Positions 21,561 through 32,344 of a stretch of 64,000 nt of DNA are shown piece by piece. Within the stretch, counting starts at the first letter, position 1. Every line of letters begins with the position of its first letter. The stretch is from positions 1,116,001 to 1,180,000 of the forward strand of contig JAZGUH010000197.1 in assembly GCA_037893225.1 (NCBI GenBank). Direction: 5' to 3'. The stretch is from Hippasteria phrygiana. Taxonomy: Eukaryota > Echinodermata > Asteroidea > Valvatida > Goniasteridae. Below the pieces are notes generated by a model. It searched no databases and was not told the DNA's origin. It saw nothing but the letters and a program-made list of their open reading frames with translations. The translations under genes were made by a program, and so were the position numbers.

Positions 21561-22866
21561 GAAACCATGCTCGAACCTTTATTCAACATAATACCAATCA
21601 TTTGCAAAACCAAACTTCATTTCTATTACATGGTAAACATCACATTACTTTTAACGTATCCATGTTCGGCGCTTTATAAAGTTTAACGTGTTCAAACATG
21701 CCTACGTTTATTCGACAATTAGCAAAATAACCAAATCGAAAGTTTCTTCATTAATCCTGTAAACGGTTACAGTTGTTCGATGATTCCATCCAAGTTTATT
21801 TTAAAACGTCAGATGCAAAATACTACAATGGTGTGGTTGTAACGTTTTCAGCATTACCAACATTGCTTCGAGTTAATATCAATAAAAAAGTATATTACTT
21901 AACATTAGCGCAATAATCAGGTCACCTATACTTTGTTCCAACGTTACCTTTCTGATTATTTGCCGACTAAATAAACATTTAAAATCGTTACATTGAAAAA
22001 GTGCAATTTAGTTGCTGTAACGCTTTAACTAATCAATGAACAAAGCAACTAAACTAAAGAAACCATGAACGTTATTTACCCTCAAAGCAATAATTTGGTG
22101 ACCGTAATTGTAACGAAATAGTTGTTCGAACATTCTGTCCTAGTTATTTCTCAACAATGTTAACGTTGAAAAGTGTTACATTGAAATGTTACAATATTGT
22201 TAACATAACCATGCCAACATTGATCACACAGAATATCAATGAGCAAACTCTCTAAACCGAAACGTTGATTGTATTCCTAAAAGTTAGTGAACCATGATGT
22301 TATAGACGACAAAATGTTGTATGTGTAAACGTAATATGAGTATACTAACCAAACCAAACCAAACCAAACCAAACCAAACCAAACCAAACCATTCAGATAA
22401 ATGTTAACTTTCGGTGAACATTAATTCAACTTTCTTCCAACGCATACGTTTTCGGAATTACCATGCCAACGTTGATGCATTACGATATCAAGGAGCAAAG
22501 TAACCAAACTAAAATATTGATTGTTAGCAATAATTTGGTAATCGCTAATGTAACTTTGTTTCAATATTCCTGTGCTAAAATATTCATTATTTAACATGTT
22601 AGTAATAATTTGGTAACGCTCATGTAACTTTGTTCTAACATTCCGGTGCTGGTTTAATATTTTCAGACTATATAAACGTTGAAAAAACGTTGCACTGAAA
22701 TGTTACAATAACGTTGTTATAACGTCATTCTACCATTACCTTGTCAACGTTGATGCAACATAATATCAATGAGCAAACTAACCAAACTACAACGTTGACG
22801 TTTAACGTTAAAGTAACATGGCGGCAAACGTTAACTTAACGTTGTTTCTACGTTTGCGTGCTATCT
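21560..22866 (-). repeat. Right arm of the AACGTT element with ~250-bp internal repeats
   Basis: Read in reverse, the segment TTTGCTC(C/A)TTGATATT...CAACGTTGGCATGGT recurs near 22760, 22490 and 22230 and more faintly near 21880, with AACGTT in between. The last 20 bp is the terminus that pairs with 4193-4212. A pentanucleotide run of AAACC occupies about 22347-22390. Confidence 0.75.
22347..22390 (+). repeat. (AAACC)n microsatellite
   Basis: About nine perfect copies of AAACC in a row, within the right arm. Confidence 0.95.
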
Positions 22867-25400
22867 GGGTACCCTCTCCCCAGGATCGACGAGGCATTGG
22901 ATGCATTAGGCAAAGCGAAATATTTCTCCTGCCTAGATCTGACGTCGAGGTACCACCAAGTCAAGATGTCAACAAAGGACCAACAGAAGACTGCCTTCAC
23001 TTCACCAATGGGCCTCTTTGAGTTTACTCGGATGCCTTTTGGGCTGGTCAACACCCCGGCGACATTCCAGAGGCTAATAGCTACTGTGTTCGGTGACATG
23101 AATTGTGTAAGTTTGCTGATTTATCTGGATGACATCGTTGTATTCAGTTCGACCCTGGATGAGCATGTGGAGCGTCTCCGTCAGGTGTTTGCGAGATTGC
23201 GTGAGCACGGGTTGAAGCTTAAGCCAGAAAAATATCACCTTTTCCAGACCAGTGTGCAGTATCTTGGCCATGTCGTGTCGACCGACGGCATCACCACTGA
23301 TCCAGAGAAGATTTCTGCAGGCATGGCCGGTCCCTACGTCTAAGAAGGAAGTTCGACCTTTCTTTCTTAGGCCTCACTGGCTATTATCGAAGATTCGTGA
23401 AGAATTATGCCAAAATTGCTGCGCCATTGTTTGCCCTGATCGACAGGAGGAAACGAGGTGTGAAGGATCCACCATTTGTCTGGTCCACAGAGTGCCAGGT
23501 CTCCTTCGAAACGCTCATCGGTCGACTCACATCATCACCTATCCTTGCATACCCCAACTACGAACGGCCGTTCATCCTACAGACTGATGCCTCCCACGAC
23601 GGTCTGGGAGCTGTGCTGGTGCAGGAGCAAGATGGCCGTAAACGTGTCATTGCCTATGCAAGCCGCACACTCTCTTCATCTGAATCTAAATACCCGATAC
23701 ACAAGCTGGAGTTTAAGGCGCTGCATTAGGCCCTTACGTCAAAGTTCCGTGACTATCTCTATGGAAACCGGGTGACGGCCGTAACCGATAACAATCCTTT
23801 GACGTACATCTTGGATAAGGCAAAGTTAGACGCATCTAGTCAACGTTGGGTGGGCGACCTCGCTGTTCCACCTTGACATCATCTACCGGTCAGGGAAGTC
23901 GAATGCTAACGCCGACGCGCTGTCCCGTATCCAGAAAGCCGAAGTGGCCCGTATCCTAGATGCCACGGACCAGACAACGAAGGAAGACGACCCAACCCCA
24001 GCCGACAGTCATGCTGTATCCTGCCAAATCATACCGACCCCTGGGTCCACAACAGAGGACTCCCATACCCAGTCAGGTGTCAATGTCAATGCAGACACCG
24101 ATATAGCCAGAGTGAGAACTACCTCCGTTATGCAATCCCCAGATCTCGAACGAGCCCAAATGAACGATGTGGGTATCTCACGGATGGTTGAACTGAAAGG
24201 TCAAAGGGCAACGAAGCCGATTAGACGATGGGACCAACTTCAAGTACAGGGAGGCGTACTGGTCTACCGTAAGGAAGATGACAGAGGAACCCGAAACCCC
24301 TTGGTACTCCCTAAAGATGTGCGGCCCCTGGTGCTCAATCATCTCCATGATAGAATGGGTCATCTGTGGGTCTAGAGAAAACGATCCACCTGGTCCGAGA
24401 TCGTTATTACTGGCCCGGCCTCTACACCGACACACGCACCTACACCACCAAGTGTAAGCGCTGTACCCTGAGGAAAACGCCCGATACGAAGAAGTCTGCC
24501 CCGTTGGAGAATATCCGTACAACTCGTCCTCTTCAGTTAGTCTGCATAGACTTCCTTGGGCTGGAGCGGTCTAAGGGAGGCTACGAACACGTATTGGTTG
24601 TCACAGACCATTTCACTAGATATTCGAAGGCGTATCCGACAAAGGATGAAAAGGCGGCAACTGTGGCACGAGTCTTGTGGGAGAGGTACATCTCCAACTT
24701 TGGGATACCTGAGCAGTTGCACTCAGACCAAGGCAGGTGCTTTGAATCCTCTGTTGTCAAGGAGCTGTGCAATCTCCTGGGGATTAAGAAGACGAGAACA
24801 TCTCCCTATCGTCCACAAGGGAACGGGATGACGGAGCGGTTTAACCGGACCTTGTTGTCAATGTTGGAGACGCTGCAGCCGACACAGAAAGAAAACTGGG
24901 CGAAGCATGTCGAGACGCTCACCCATGCCTACAACTCCTGCCAACACGAGTCCACAGGCTACTCACCGTTCTACCTGATGTTTTCAAGAGAACCGACGTT
25001 GCCAGCCGATCTGGTTCGTGATTCCACCTCAACAGTCGGAAGATGACGAGGGAGATGAAGAAGTGGGGCACCAACGTCACTCAAGATTTGTTAGGCAGCT
25101 GGAGGAGCGGATGCAAGAGGCATATATAGATTGGTGGGACTGATACTGGAGAAAGCACAGTCGAAGCAGAAGACCACCTATGATCGAGCGGTACGTGCCG
25201 GGCCCTGAAGCCCGGTGATAAAGTCCTTGTGGGAAATAAGACACCTCGGGGAAGATGCAAGCTCAAGGACAAGTGGGAAGAACAACCGTATGAGGTCATC
25301 AGGCAGCTGGGAGACATTCCAGTCTACGTCGTCCGGCAGTTGGGGTCAGTACGTATACTCGGAACATCCACCGCAATCTGCTGATAATATGTCCCTTTGA
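22867..25400 (+). pseudogene. Ty3/gypsy-A pol fragment (RT, RNase H, integrase), 3' part
   Basis: This resumes the gene broken at 613. 22867-23343 reads RT: GYPLPRIDEALDAL, CLDLTSRYHQVKM, MPFGLVNTPATFQRL and the active-site YLDD (LLIYLDDIVVFSS). A shift near 23325 leads to RNase H in frame 3 from 23397 (LQTDASHDGLGAVL), with a TAG at 23727-23729. A further shift near 23870 gives LSRIQKAEV. The integrase core in 24366-25046 has CIDFLGL, LHSDQGRCFES and NGMTERFNRTL, so the DDE triad is present. Further shifts break the C-terminal region (GDKVLVGNKTPRGR, about 25215). At least five lesions make it inactive. All catalytic motifs that can be seen are otherwise conserved. Confidence 0.92.
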
Positions 25401-25895
25401 TGTGGAAGATGGAACCCTGGCTAATCTCCTTTCTCCCCCACGACAGTTCTGTGACGCAGAAGATAGTGCCCCTGCTGATTTCCCTCCTAACCCACTATAC
25501 GGTTCTGTGATGCAGAAGATGTTAATTTCCTCCCTCCCCCGCTACACTACCGTGACGCAAAAGATGCAGCCAGTTTTGGTTTCTATCCTTCCTCAGAGGA
25601 TGAGCTTGGACCTGTTGATGCCAGCTGTGATGGTGATGTCTCTTCTGAGATGTCAGACTCTCCTTCTTATCTCATCGATGAGCTAGAAGATGGTGCTGAC
25701 AATACAGCTACTTCAGATGTGGGCTGTGACGCATTGCCACGCTAACGCCTCCGAAGGGTCATCAAGCCTCCATCAAGTTTGGGGACTGGATTTGATTGAC
25801 TGTTTGTAAATAGATGATTGTTTTGAGTTGTATTTATGTGAATTTTTGTGTGTCCAGCATTGCCGAGGACGGCAATGGATTTGAGTTGGCGAGGA
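25400..25895 (+). other. gypsy-A segment between integrase and 3' LTR
   Basis: The remains of the polyprotein C-terminus or 3' untranslated region. It includes three diverged copies of a motif around TTCTGTGA(C/T)GCAGAAGAT (25447, 25503, and about 25555). The purine-rich GTTGGCGAGGA just before 25896 is a plausible polypurine tract. Confidence 0.55.
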
Positions 25896-26872
25896 TGTAA
25901 CAGGGTAAATTTTACATGCTCTTTAATAGGAGTGACACCCCTTAATGTTGCATCATTCTTGTAGAGTTGAGCCTTGCCCCTTTGTTTTTGGTAAGGCAAC
26001 CCCATGACACTATGCAAAATGTTGGCCCATGCCACTTGCCCCGAGACAATGCTTTTTCAGTTTGCAGACCGGCAGTGGAGTGAGCACATCACATTTTCTT
26101 TGCTCCCATCTAAGTTATTTCTGCCTTGAAAACTTTGGTCTGCTGTAGACTTGGTTGTTTAAGCTTGAGTGTTTTTGATTTGTGATTTTCCTTGAACACT
26201 GTTGTTGGTTTGTTTTTTTAAGATTTGATTTAAAAAAAATTTTTTTTTAGGTTTTGGTTCGAAATTGGTTTTTAAGTTTGGGTTTTAAAGTGATTTTTAA
26301 GTTCCGGTTTTAAGTTGTTCCCTTTTTTTTTAGTTATGGCTTAAATTATCTGTTAAGTTTTGGTTTTATATCAGTCTTTTTTTTGGTTACTTGGTTGGTT
26401 TGTCTCCAAAGGTTCAGTTACTTTTATTTTGGCTGACTGTGAAACTGTTTTGAATTTAAGGTTTTGGTTTGTTCGGTCTTGGTCAGTTTGCTTTTGGGTT
26501 TCAAAGGCTAGTTATCTCGTCAATAACTTTCTTTTTGCCCTTGATACACAGTTTTGATATTGCAGAGCATTCATTTTTGTTGTTGATCAAATTCTGCATT
26601 TTTTGAATTTTTTGTTTTGTTTCTTCACACGGTTGATCTGTAATTATCCTTTGAGAATCCTCCCATGAAATACATTTTTTATTTTTTTTTGTAGAAATCT
26701 GAAACTGTTTTTGTTGTCTCTATTCTTAGGATTATCTCGCGATTCCTCCCTAAAAGACCCCTGTTATTTGTTCTATTTGTTTTTGCAAGCGAGCCCCCAC
26801 AGTTAAGACTTTTCTTTTTCTATGTTTTTCTTTATTTATTTATTTATTGCGAGTCATTTTTTCTGGGTTACA
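25896..26872 (+). repeat. 3' LTR of gypsy-A (977 bp)
   Basis: It begins TGTAACAGGG and ends CTGGGTTACA, the TG...CA ends with a short inverted repeat (TGTAAC/GTTACA) typical of LTRs, directly after a polypurine-like GAGGA. The interior is T-rich and non-coding. The partner 5' LTR is outside the window, so identity between LTRs cannot be judged. Confidence 0.75.
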
Positions 26873-26895
26873 ATCACACCCAATTTTACAATATA

Positions 26896-27145
26896 ACCTG
26901 GGAAGATACTACTGACAATTTGGGAGACCGCCAACATAGTGATCCCTCCCCATACGGCATTCTGGGTTTATGACAATTTGGGAGACCGCCAACATAGGGC
27001 AAGATAGCTCAGTTGGTAGAGCGCCGGTACGGTATATAACCCGGAGGTCGCAGGTTCGAATCCCGCTCCTGCCAGTTTCTTTGTTCAATTTGAAAATGTA
27101 TTCAAATTTACCTAGTCAGTTTCCCTTGTGGATTGTTTGACGAAT
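26896..27145 (+). mobile_element. tRNA-derived SINE, second copy
   Basis: It repeats the body of the copy at 19935-20235. The word GACAATTTGGGAGACCGCCA occurs twice (about 26909 and 26972), a partial internal duplication. It is followed by the tRNA-like region and CCTTGTGGATTGTTTGACGA near 27124. Confidence 0.7.
26998..27074 (+). repeat. tRNA-like head of SINE (not a functional tRNA)
   Basis: A box TAGCTCAGTTGG and B box GGTTCGAATCC as in 20129-20201. The anticodon region is longer (ACGGTATATAA), so it does not fold as a normal tRNA. Confidence 0.75.
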
Positions 27146-27560
27146 AATAATAATACTTTATTCAGACAATTCCCAAAAATTAGACAATCACACAATTATA
27201 TATAACTGTGTGGTTGTGCAATTTATAAGTAAAATAAGTACAGGTAATATAGGAAAAGGAATTGCACAGATTACGAAAAAATTGCACAAAATATATAACA
27301 CGATAAAGAAAATATAACACGATAAAGAGAAAGAGAGAGAGGGGGAGAGGGGGAGAAAAAAACGCACAACAAAACGCACTACAAACCAAAACAAAAAACG
27401 CACAACAAACCATGAAAAACCAGCAGAAAACGCAAACAACGAAAACACAAGGAAACAGGAGACAACAGGACAAACAGAAGACCAAGAAACAATGGACCGA
27501 ACAAAAATCTGGGCTGCCCAGGAGAAAGACAAAAGTGAAATAAAACACTATCACCAAAGG
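27146..27560. other. Low-complexity A/purine-rich stretch
   Basis: An inverted repeat flanks ATATATAACTG (ACAATCACACAATTA... GTGTGGTTGTGC, about 27183-27220). From 27310 it is A/G-rich with many ACAAAACGCAC words. Several minus-strand frames here translate to Phe/Cys/Val-rich nonsense and are not called. Confidence 0.5.
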
Positions 27561-27582
27561 GGCGTGTCACTCCGACAAAGTC

Positions 27583-27745
27583 GCAGTTGCATTGCAACTG
27601 CGAAAGTATAAAAGTACAATAGTAACGTCTTGGAACCAAGACTATCGTCTTGGGAATCCTACACCAGCGGTTTAACTTTTTATATTTCTCCCTAGGCTTT
27701 CCTTGGGAGCCAATCAGCGATCGCAAAACAGACATGCGTGTGAAT
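27583..27745. repeat. Dispersed repeat with palindromes, related to 35590-35700
   Basis: It starts with a 21-bp palindrome (CGCAGTTGCATTGCAACTGCG, 27583-27603, written as two halves around the centre T), then TATAAAAG at 27606, then TCTTGGAACCAAGACTA (27628-27644). The following GCGGTTTAACTTTTT and GGGAGCCAATCAGCGAT also occur at about 35620-35690. It may be a mobile fragment carrying promoter-like words. Confidence 0.5.
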
Positions 27746-28890
27746 TATGTGATGACCTAAATATATTGACGGGTCGGGATCTAGGGCTAAAATGTAAACA
27801 TGCATGGCCGGCCGGCCCGGCTATACTGTCACCGAGCGCGCGATACGCGATTATCGCACAATTACAAGCAACTGTGACTGGGAACGACCTTTTTCGTGTG
27901 TTTACCGACTGGATTCGGTAAACACTTTTCAATCTGTGCCTCTCTATTTTGATTTCAAGAACAACTACGCCTCCAATTTCAAATCACTCATCACAGCTAT
28001 ATATACTCTAGTATCGCATTGTACAGTGCCTAATTGGCTTTGGATAAAGCTGAGCGACGAGGTGCTGACGAAGGACGCTCACGGCCAGTACAATTTATTC
28101 GTTTGTGTTTGCAAGCCCTGAGGCTCTTTTTAGCATTATATCGACTGAGACGGGAATTCCTGCAGTCGGAGTCTGTCTACAGTAGAGGAATCCCACAACG
28201 ACGAGTTTAGCGCCGATCTGCGCACTTCCGCGTTTGAATACGAGGATCTCAATGTCACAGTAAACAACTTTATGCTGATCGTGCGCATGCGCTTCCTTTT
28301 ATGGCCTGATTAATTCATGCATGAATGAATGCGCTGAAAAGCGTTAATTGTTTTGTTTGCCACTGACGTTCTCGCTTTCAACCCGGAAGTGCGCAAAAGG
28401 GGCTAATGTGAAATTCCTCTATCGGAGTGCGGTCAGGCTCCTTAATTCATTAATGATATATGAGTCATTGTGTCATAAACTGTTGTAGTATTTCTTTCCA
28501 ATTTGAATGGACCTGCATGAAAATTGAAATAGATTTGTTAAATTTAGCTTGAAAATTCCAGCTCTAGGCTCATGGCGAATCTCACATCCAGCTAGAGCGG
28601 TTGGGGCAAATAGGAAAGAGTGGTTGGGGCAAATAGGAACTCTCTGGAAATACGGATATTTAAAACCATCATAAACACTGACTTATATACCCTTACCCCC
28701 TAGGCCAGCCTGTGTGGCAATTCATATTGAATTTCACTTTTTAAAAATGCGGCCGTGACAGTGCTATTTTAGTATTTTCTTGTGACTTGAATCACACATG
28801 TAACGTGATGCAGAAGTATAATCCCCAACGATATCCCTAGAAAACCATCAATTTCACGTTTATTTAACAGAGAAATATGTTTTGCATGTT
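27746..28890. other. Non-coding region, no gene recognised
   Basis: It contains a palindrome GTTTACCGACTGGATTCGGTAAAC at 27899-27922 (two arms GTTTACCGA/TCGGTAAAC) and a short direct duplication of GGTTGGGGCAAATAGGAA (about 28599 and 28623). The plus frame at 27804-28121 has no family resemblance. Nothing else is supported. Confidence 0.45.
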
Positions 28891-29020
28891 TCTTGTTATT
28901 CATAAGATGGAATTTGCGTCGGGATGATGTAAATTCAATATTAGGTTTTGCCCTTCACCGACGTATTTCATAAACATTGTATACTCAGTGTTGTCCCGAG
29001 AGGTTATTTGGAAAAAATCA

Positions 29021-29090
29021 CTCGGGTGGGACTCGAACCCACGACCTCCTGTGTTCTAGTGCAGATGTCTTACCACTCGACCACCGAGAT
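29021..29090 (-). repeat. tRNA-Ser/Leu-like SINE head, minus strand, unit 1
   Basis: On the minus strand: A-box-like GGTGGTCGAGTGGTAAGA and a perfect B box GGTTCGAGTCC, with complementary ends (CTCGG and CCGAG). Present inside a duplicated 252-bp unit, so it is a SINE head and not a single-copy tRNA gene. Confidence 0.75.
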
Positions 29091-29271
29091 TGTCGGAGTC
29101 GGTTGGCTGGTTCAAATCTGGTATAGCGGCGGGTACCGCAGGCAAACTATTCATAAGATGGAATTTGCGTCGGGATGATGTAAATTCAATATTTGGTTTT
29201 GCCCTTCACCGACGTATTTCATAAACACTGTATACTCAGTGTTGTCCCGAGAGATTATTTGGAAAATATCA

Positions 29272-29345
29272 CTCGGGTGGAACTCGAACCCACGACCTCC
29301 TGCTTTCTAGTGCAGATGTCTAATTACCACTCGACTACCGAGCTT
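29272..29345 (-). repeat. tRNA-Ser/Leu-like SINE head, minus strand, unit 2
   Basis: Second copy of the head at 29021-29090. It carries a small insertion near the A box (TGGTAATTAGAC) and a changed B-box flank, so it is more decayed. Confidence 0.72.
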
Positions 29346-29680
29346 GTCGGAGTCGGTTGGCTGGTTCAAATCTGGTATAGCGGCGGGTACCGCAGCCAAA
29401 CTATTCATAAGATGGAATTTGCGTCGGGATGATGTAAAATCCTTGTGGATTGTTTGACGAATTAAATTCAATGCTATTTGTTCCTTCCAAATATCCTATT
29501 GTAGCTATATACGCATATGGGCCTACGATCTTCAGTTTCTTCCCACGAACCCCAGACACTATCGTATGGTATGTCATGGGGTCGCCGACTGCAAGAAGCG
29601 CCACGTTGTTCGAATAGCTTATGAATATGAACACATAGGCCTACAAATCATTTGCAGGATTCCTAAGACAATAGACAGTG

Positions 29681-29811
29681 TAAGGCGCTGTCCGAATTAC
29701 TTGGCTACGGCTGTATGTTACACACATGTCTATGGTAGCGGCTGCATAGCCACTTCCCATAGACTCGTGTGTAATTTCAAGCCGCAGCCAAGTAATTCGG
29801 ACAGGGCCTAA
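29681..29811. mobile_element. Foldback MITE, 131 bp
   Basis: Two arms of about 55 bp are inverted copies with few mismatches. The left begins TAAGGCGCTGTCCGAATTAC; the right ends GTAATTCGGACAGGGCCTA. The loop is short, so the whole element can fold into one hairpin. No coding potential. Confidence 0.8.
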
Positions 29812-29819
29812 GTCTCGCG

Positions 29820-30334
29820 CATAAAGGTCACGATTGAACTTCCGGGCACCTCCGAGCCGCCGGCTATAGGACTTTTACGTGTGGTTGTTGATTTTGTTTT
29901 CTATAATACTTTGTTTTTACGAAGATCTGAACTATGAAACGGCCCAGAAATATGGATGATAAATTCAAAATAAATTTTACAATATGTGAAAACATGCATG
30001 ACTGTCTATATATTGAAGCAAAGTAGGAAACAAAATTTGACCTGAGTGTCAGGTTTGCAACGTGATTGGCTCATTGTCGGGAAGAGAAAGCCCGGCTCCC
30101 AAAATCCCTGTACTACATGCGCCCGCTGCGGACGTAGGTTAACGTACGTACATATATGCGACGACCGCCTTATACTGCATGTGGTCTACGCTATTAAAAC
30201 TGGCGCGTGAACCACCAGAACAATGGCGAATGACGTACATAATGGGGATCAACGCGTACGTATGACATAGTAGACTTTTTCGTTCTCCTTTTCACTAATT
30301 TGATAGGCCTATATATCGTTCACATTTTGTAAAT
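29820..30334. other. Non-coding region
   Basis: No gene, RNA or repeat boundary is recognised. Two copies of GCACCTCCGAG/GGTGCCCGGAAG-like words are too short to interpret. Confidence 0.4.
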
Positions 30335-30515
30335 TGAACTGAAAAATAATATTTTGCTAAAAGTTTTTATCTACCTTTCAGTAAAAAGAACAGCGTCAAA
30401 ACAAATTATTTCAAGAAAACTACTCGCTTAAACGTTGAAGTTCCTATTCGAGGTGCCCGGAAGTTCGGTTTCTCGTAAACTCTCGGACGTTCTCGAGGTC
30501 AACTTACACGCTCTC
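30335..30515 (+). repeat. Dispersed repeat, copy 1 (copy 2 at 54915-55105)
   Basis: It shares with the second copy TTTTTATCTAC, AACAAATTATTTCAAG, AAACTACTCGCTT, CCCGGAAGTT and GTCAACTTACACGCT in the same order, with small indels. Non-coding; the element type is unknown. Confidence 0.75.
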
Positions 30516-30559
30516 TTGTGTGAGCGCGAGATTAAATTTCGCCTCCGTTTCAATCAGCA

Positions 30560-30740
30560 GCTTAAAGACGGACCCTTTTTGAGAATATTTGGAAATGCGG
30601 TATTGGAGTTTCGTCTGAAATGCCGTCTTTGAGAGAAAGTGTACCGCACATGTTTTGAAAAATTCACATTTTTCTTTCATAGTCGTAATTGCCACCTTCC
30701 CGGGCACACTCAATTTCAGCAAGGGCCTTCCAAGAAAGTG
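30560..30740 (-). repeat. ~200-bp repeat, copy 1 (inverse orientation)
   Basis: Complement of the repeats at 31925-32155 and 32345-32555. Shared words include AAGACGGCATTTC, GGTACACTTTCTC and TGTGCCC(A/G)(T/G)(C/A)AGGAAGGTGG on the sense side. Copies 1 and 2 enclose 1.2 kb and could be arms of a foldback element. Confidence 0.75.
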
Positions 30741-31924
30741 CTCCAATTACATGTAGCCGGTTAAAGATGCACCGTTATCCTGAATATCTGGAGTCTTTGG
30801 GCGTCTGTTTTTCTTTCATTTCCGACCGACCCTGCCTGGATTTCGTACCAAGAAAAGAAAACAGAATAGGCCTAATTTCTCAAATTTCGTGGAAAAAACT
30901 GAAAATAAAGTGCAATATTATACGTACCTCCTGTATATAGGCCTATGCACAGCTACACGAACAGAAATATTTATGCTAAGCCTTGCACAACGCGACGTAC
31001 AAAGCAGTGCACTAATATTGTCCACACCAGGGTCACTGTGTATTTCACTTGTTCATGTCCTTAAAGCAATTATTACTTTAACATGATGAGATTACAAGTG
31101 ATTAATAACGAGTTATTAAACAAACAAAGGTAGGTTATCCAACATCCAAAGATAGTGCATACCCTTTTCCTTTCATTTAACTTTGTTAACAAATTTAGGT
31201 TGGTTGATTTGTTTTTAACTTTTATTTAAAAATCATTTACAGAAAGTGTGCTCCAGCACGGGAAAGAAACATTTCTACCACAACAGAATTCTGAAATCAT
31301 GTTCCACTTGGGCAAATTTGTATTTTTACGCCGTTGCCACAGAAGATTTATATTTTGTTCATTTAAAATATGTCTATTGCCAAAGATGTTTTTTCATTTC
31401 TTTAGAAATCAGTGGAATCAAGAATTTGATAACCATAGAAATAAAATGGGACGCCATTCTAATTGGAAATCATCAACAGATTCGGCAAAATTGAGTGACG
31501 GTCATCGCAAGCGGAACTTTTACCGGCACTGCATCTGGCATATTAGGCCCCACCCGCTATTTGACATAAATAGCACTATGCATGTTTTGTAAAAAAAAAA
31601 TATTACTTCTTTTACCATAAACAGTGATATTCTTTGAAATATTTTTAAATTAGCGCTAAGGGTCTATAAACTGCTTACAATGGTATCCTTGCTCACAGAG
31701 GCATTATTATTAGTGATGTTGAAACTTCGATAGGCCTATACAAGAAAAATACAAGGAATTTCCTCCACTGAAAAATGAAGCAAAATGAAACAACACTGCA
31801 AGTACCACGTGGACGCACCTGAAGAATGTTCAAACTTACCGGTTTCTTAGAACTGTCTTTCTCGTTTAATGGTGGAATGTAGTCACGTCATGCCAACTAT
31901 CGAGAGGCGGATGGTAATTAGAAA
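30741..31924. other. Non-coding interior between inverted ~200-bp repeats
   Basis: AT-rich. Frames of 65-114 aa at 30889-31592 show no known family. It may be the body of an element bounded by the inverted repeats. Confidence 0.4.
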
Positions 31925-32155
31925 TATGAAAGAAAATCTTTTCAAAACATGTGCGGTACACTTTCTCTCAAAGACGGCATTTCACACAAACTCCGAACAC
32001 CGCATTTCCGGATATTCATGATTAAAATCATGCCTCTTGAAGCGGATTTGGAAAAGAAGCCATTCTTGGAATAGGCCCTTGCTGAAATTATGTGTGCCCA
32101 CAGGAAGGTGGCAGTTATGAATATGAAAGAAAAATGTGAATTTTTCAAAACATGT
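31925..32155 (+). repeat. ~200-bp repeat, copy 2
   Basis: Begins TTCAAAACATGTGCGGTACA and includes TTTCTCTCAAAGACGGCATT, then GAAGGTGGCAG, and ends in another AAAACATGTCCGGTACACTT. Homologous to copies 1 and 3. Confidence 0.75.
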
Positions 32156-32344
32156 CCGGTACACTTAACGGCGGATCCGGGGGCCAAAGGGGGCCATGCC
32201 CCCCCCCCCCCCCCAATAAAACAAAGCAAAAGAAAGGGAAGCAAGGACCCTCCGTGTTATCTGTGATTTGTGCACTTTTTTTTACCCCTTTTTCGGGAAT
32301 TGTTTTTTGGCCCCCCCCCGAATTGTTTTTTTCTTCTGAATCCG
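32156..32344. mobile_element. Short insert with poly-C and GGCGGATCC-type ends
   Basis: It separates repeat copies 2 and 3. It starts AACGGCGGATCCGGGGG and ends TTCTGAATCCGCCCTTGGG, a short inverted repeat, with poly-C runs and A-rich sequence between. A similar GGATCCGCGCC end is seen at 35411. Probably a small non-coding element. Confidence 0.5.

Larger units (their letters stand above)
4193..22866. mobile_element. AACGTT-rich TIR transposon with long arms, multiply interrupted
   Basis: The left end reads CAGACAGCACGCAGACGTAG and the right end, read in reverse, CAGATAGCACGCAAACGTAG. Homology continues inward for several hundred bases in both arms. The left arm is recovered by skipping inserts: 4193-4256, 5673-5709, 19737 to about 19940, then about 20230-20420. 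The right arm is 22866 back to about 21560. The right end abuts the gypsy reading frame exactly (GYPLPRIDE begins at 22867). No transposase gene is recognisable, so it is non-autonomous. The left boundary with gypsy is at about 613, so 614-4192 is additional material, perhaps an earlier copy of the same family. The superfamily is not assigned. Confidence 0.75.
28893..29430 (-). mobile_element. Tandem SINE-like duplication, minus strand (~252-bp period)
   Basis: CATAAGATGGAATTTGCGTC occurs at 28901, 29152 and 29405, and two nearly identical units lie between. Each unit contains TTTTGCCCTTCACCGACGTA and, on the minus strand, a tRNA-like head (29021-29090 and 29272-29345). The plus-strand frames at 28948-29178 and 29193-29432 are this duplicated repeat translated, not genes. 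Related to 9911-10396. Confidence 0.8.

Noticed and set aside
23252..23775. Extra ORFs overlapping the gypsy-A RT/RNase H
   Set aside because: Alternative frames of a decayed pol; only the frames with RT and RNase H motifs are kept.
27180..27557. Minus-strand ORF with membrane-protein-like composition
   Set aside because: Phe/Cys/Val content arises from an A-rich low-complexity stretch on the plus strand.
29021..29090. Possible genuine tRNA-Ser or tRNA-Leu gene on the minus strand
   Set aside because: Lies in a tandemly duplicated SINE unit with degenerate second copy.
28948..29432. Two similar plus-strand ORFs of 76 and 79 aa
   Set aside because: They are the duplicated SINE unit read in the wrong strand; similarity comes from the repeat.
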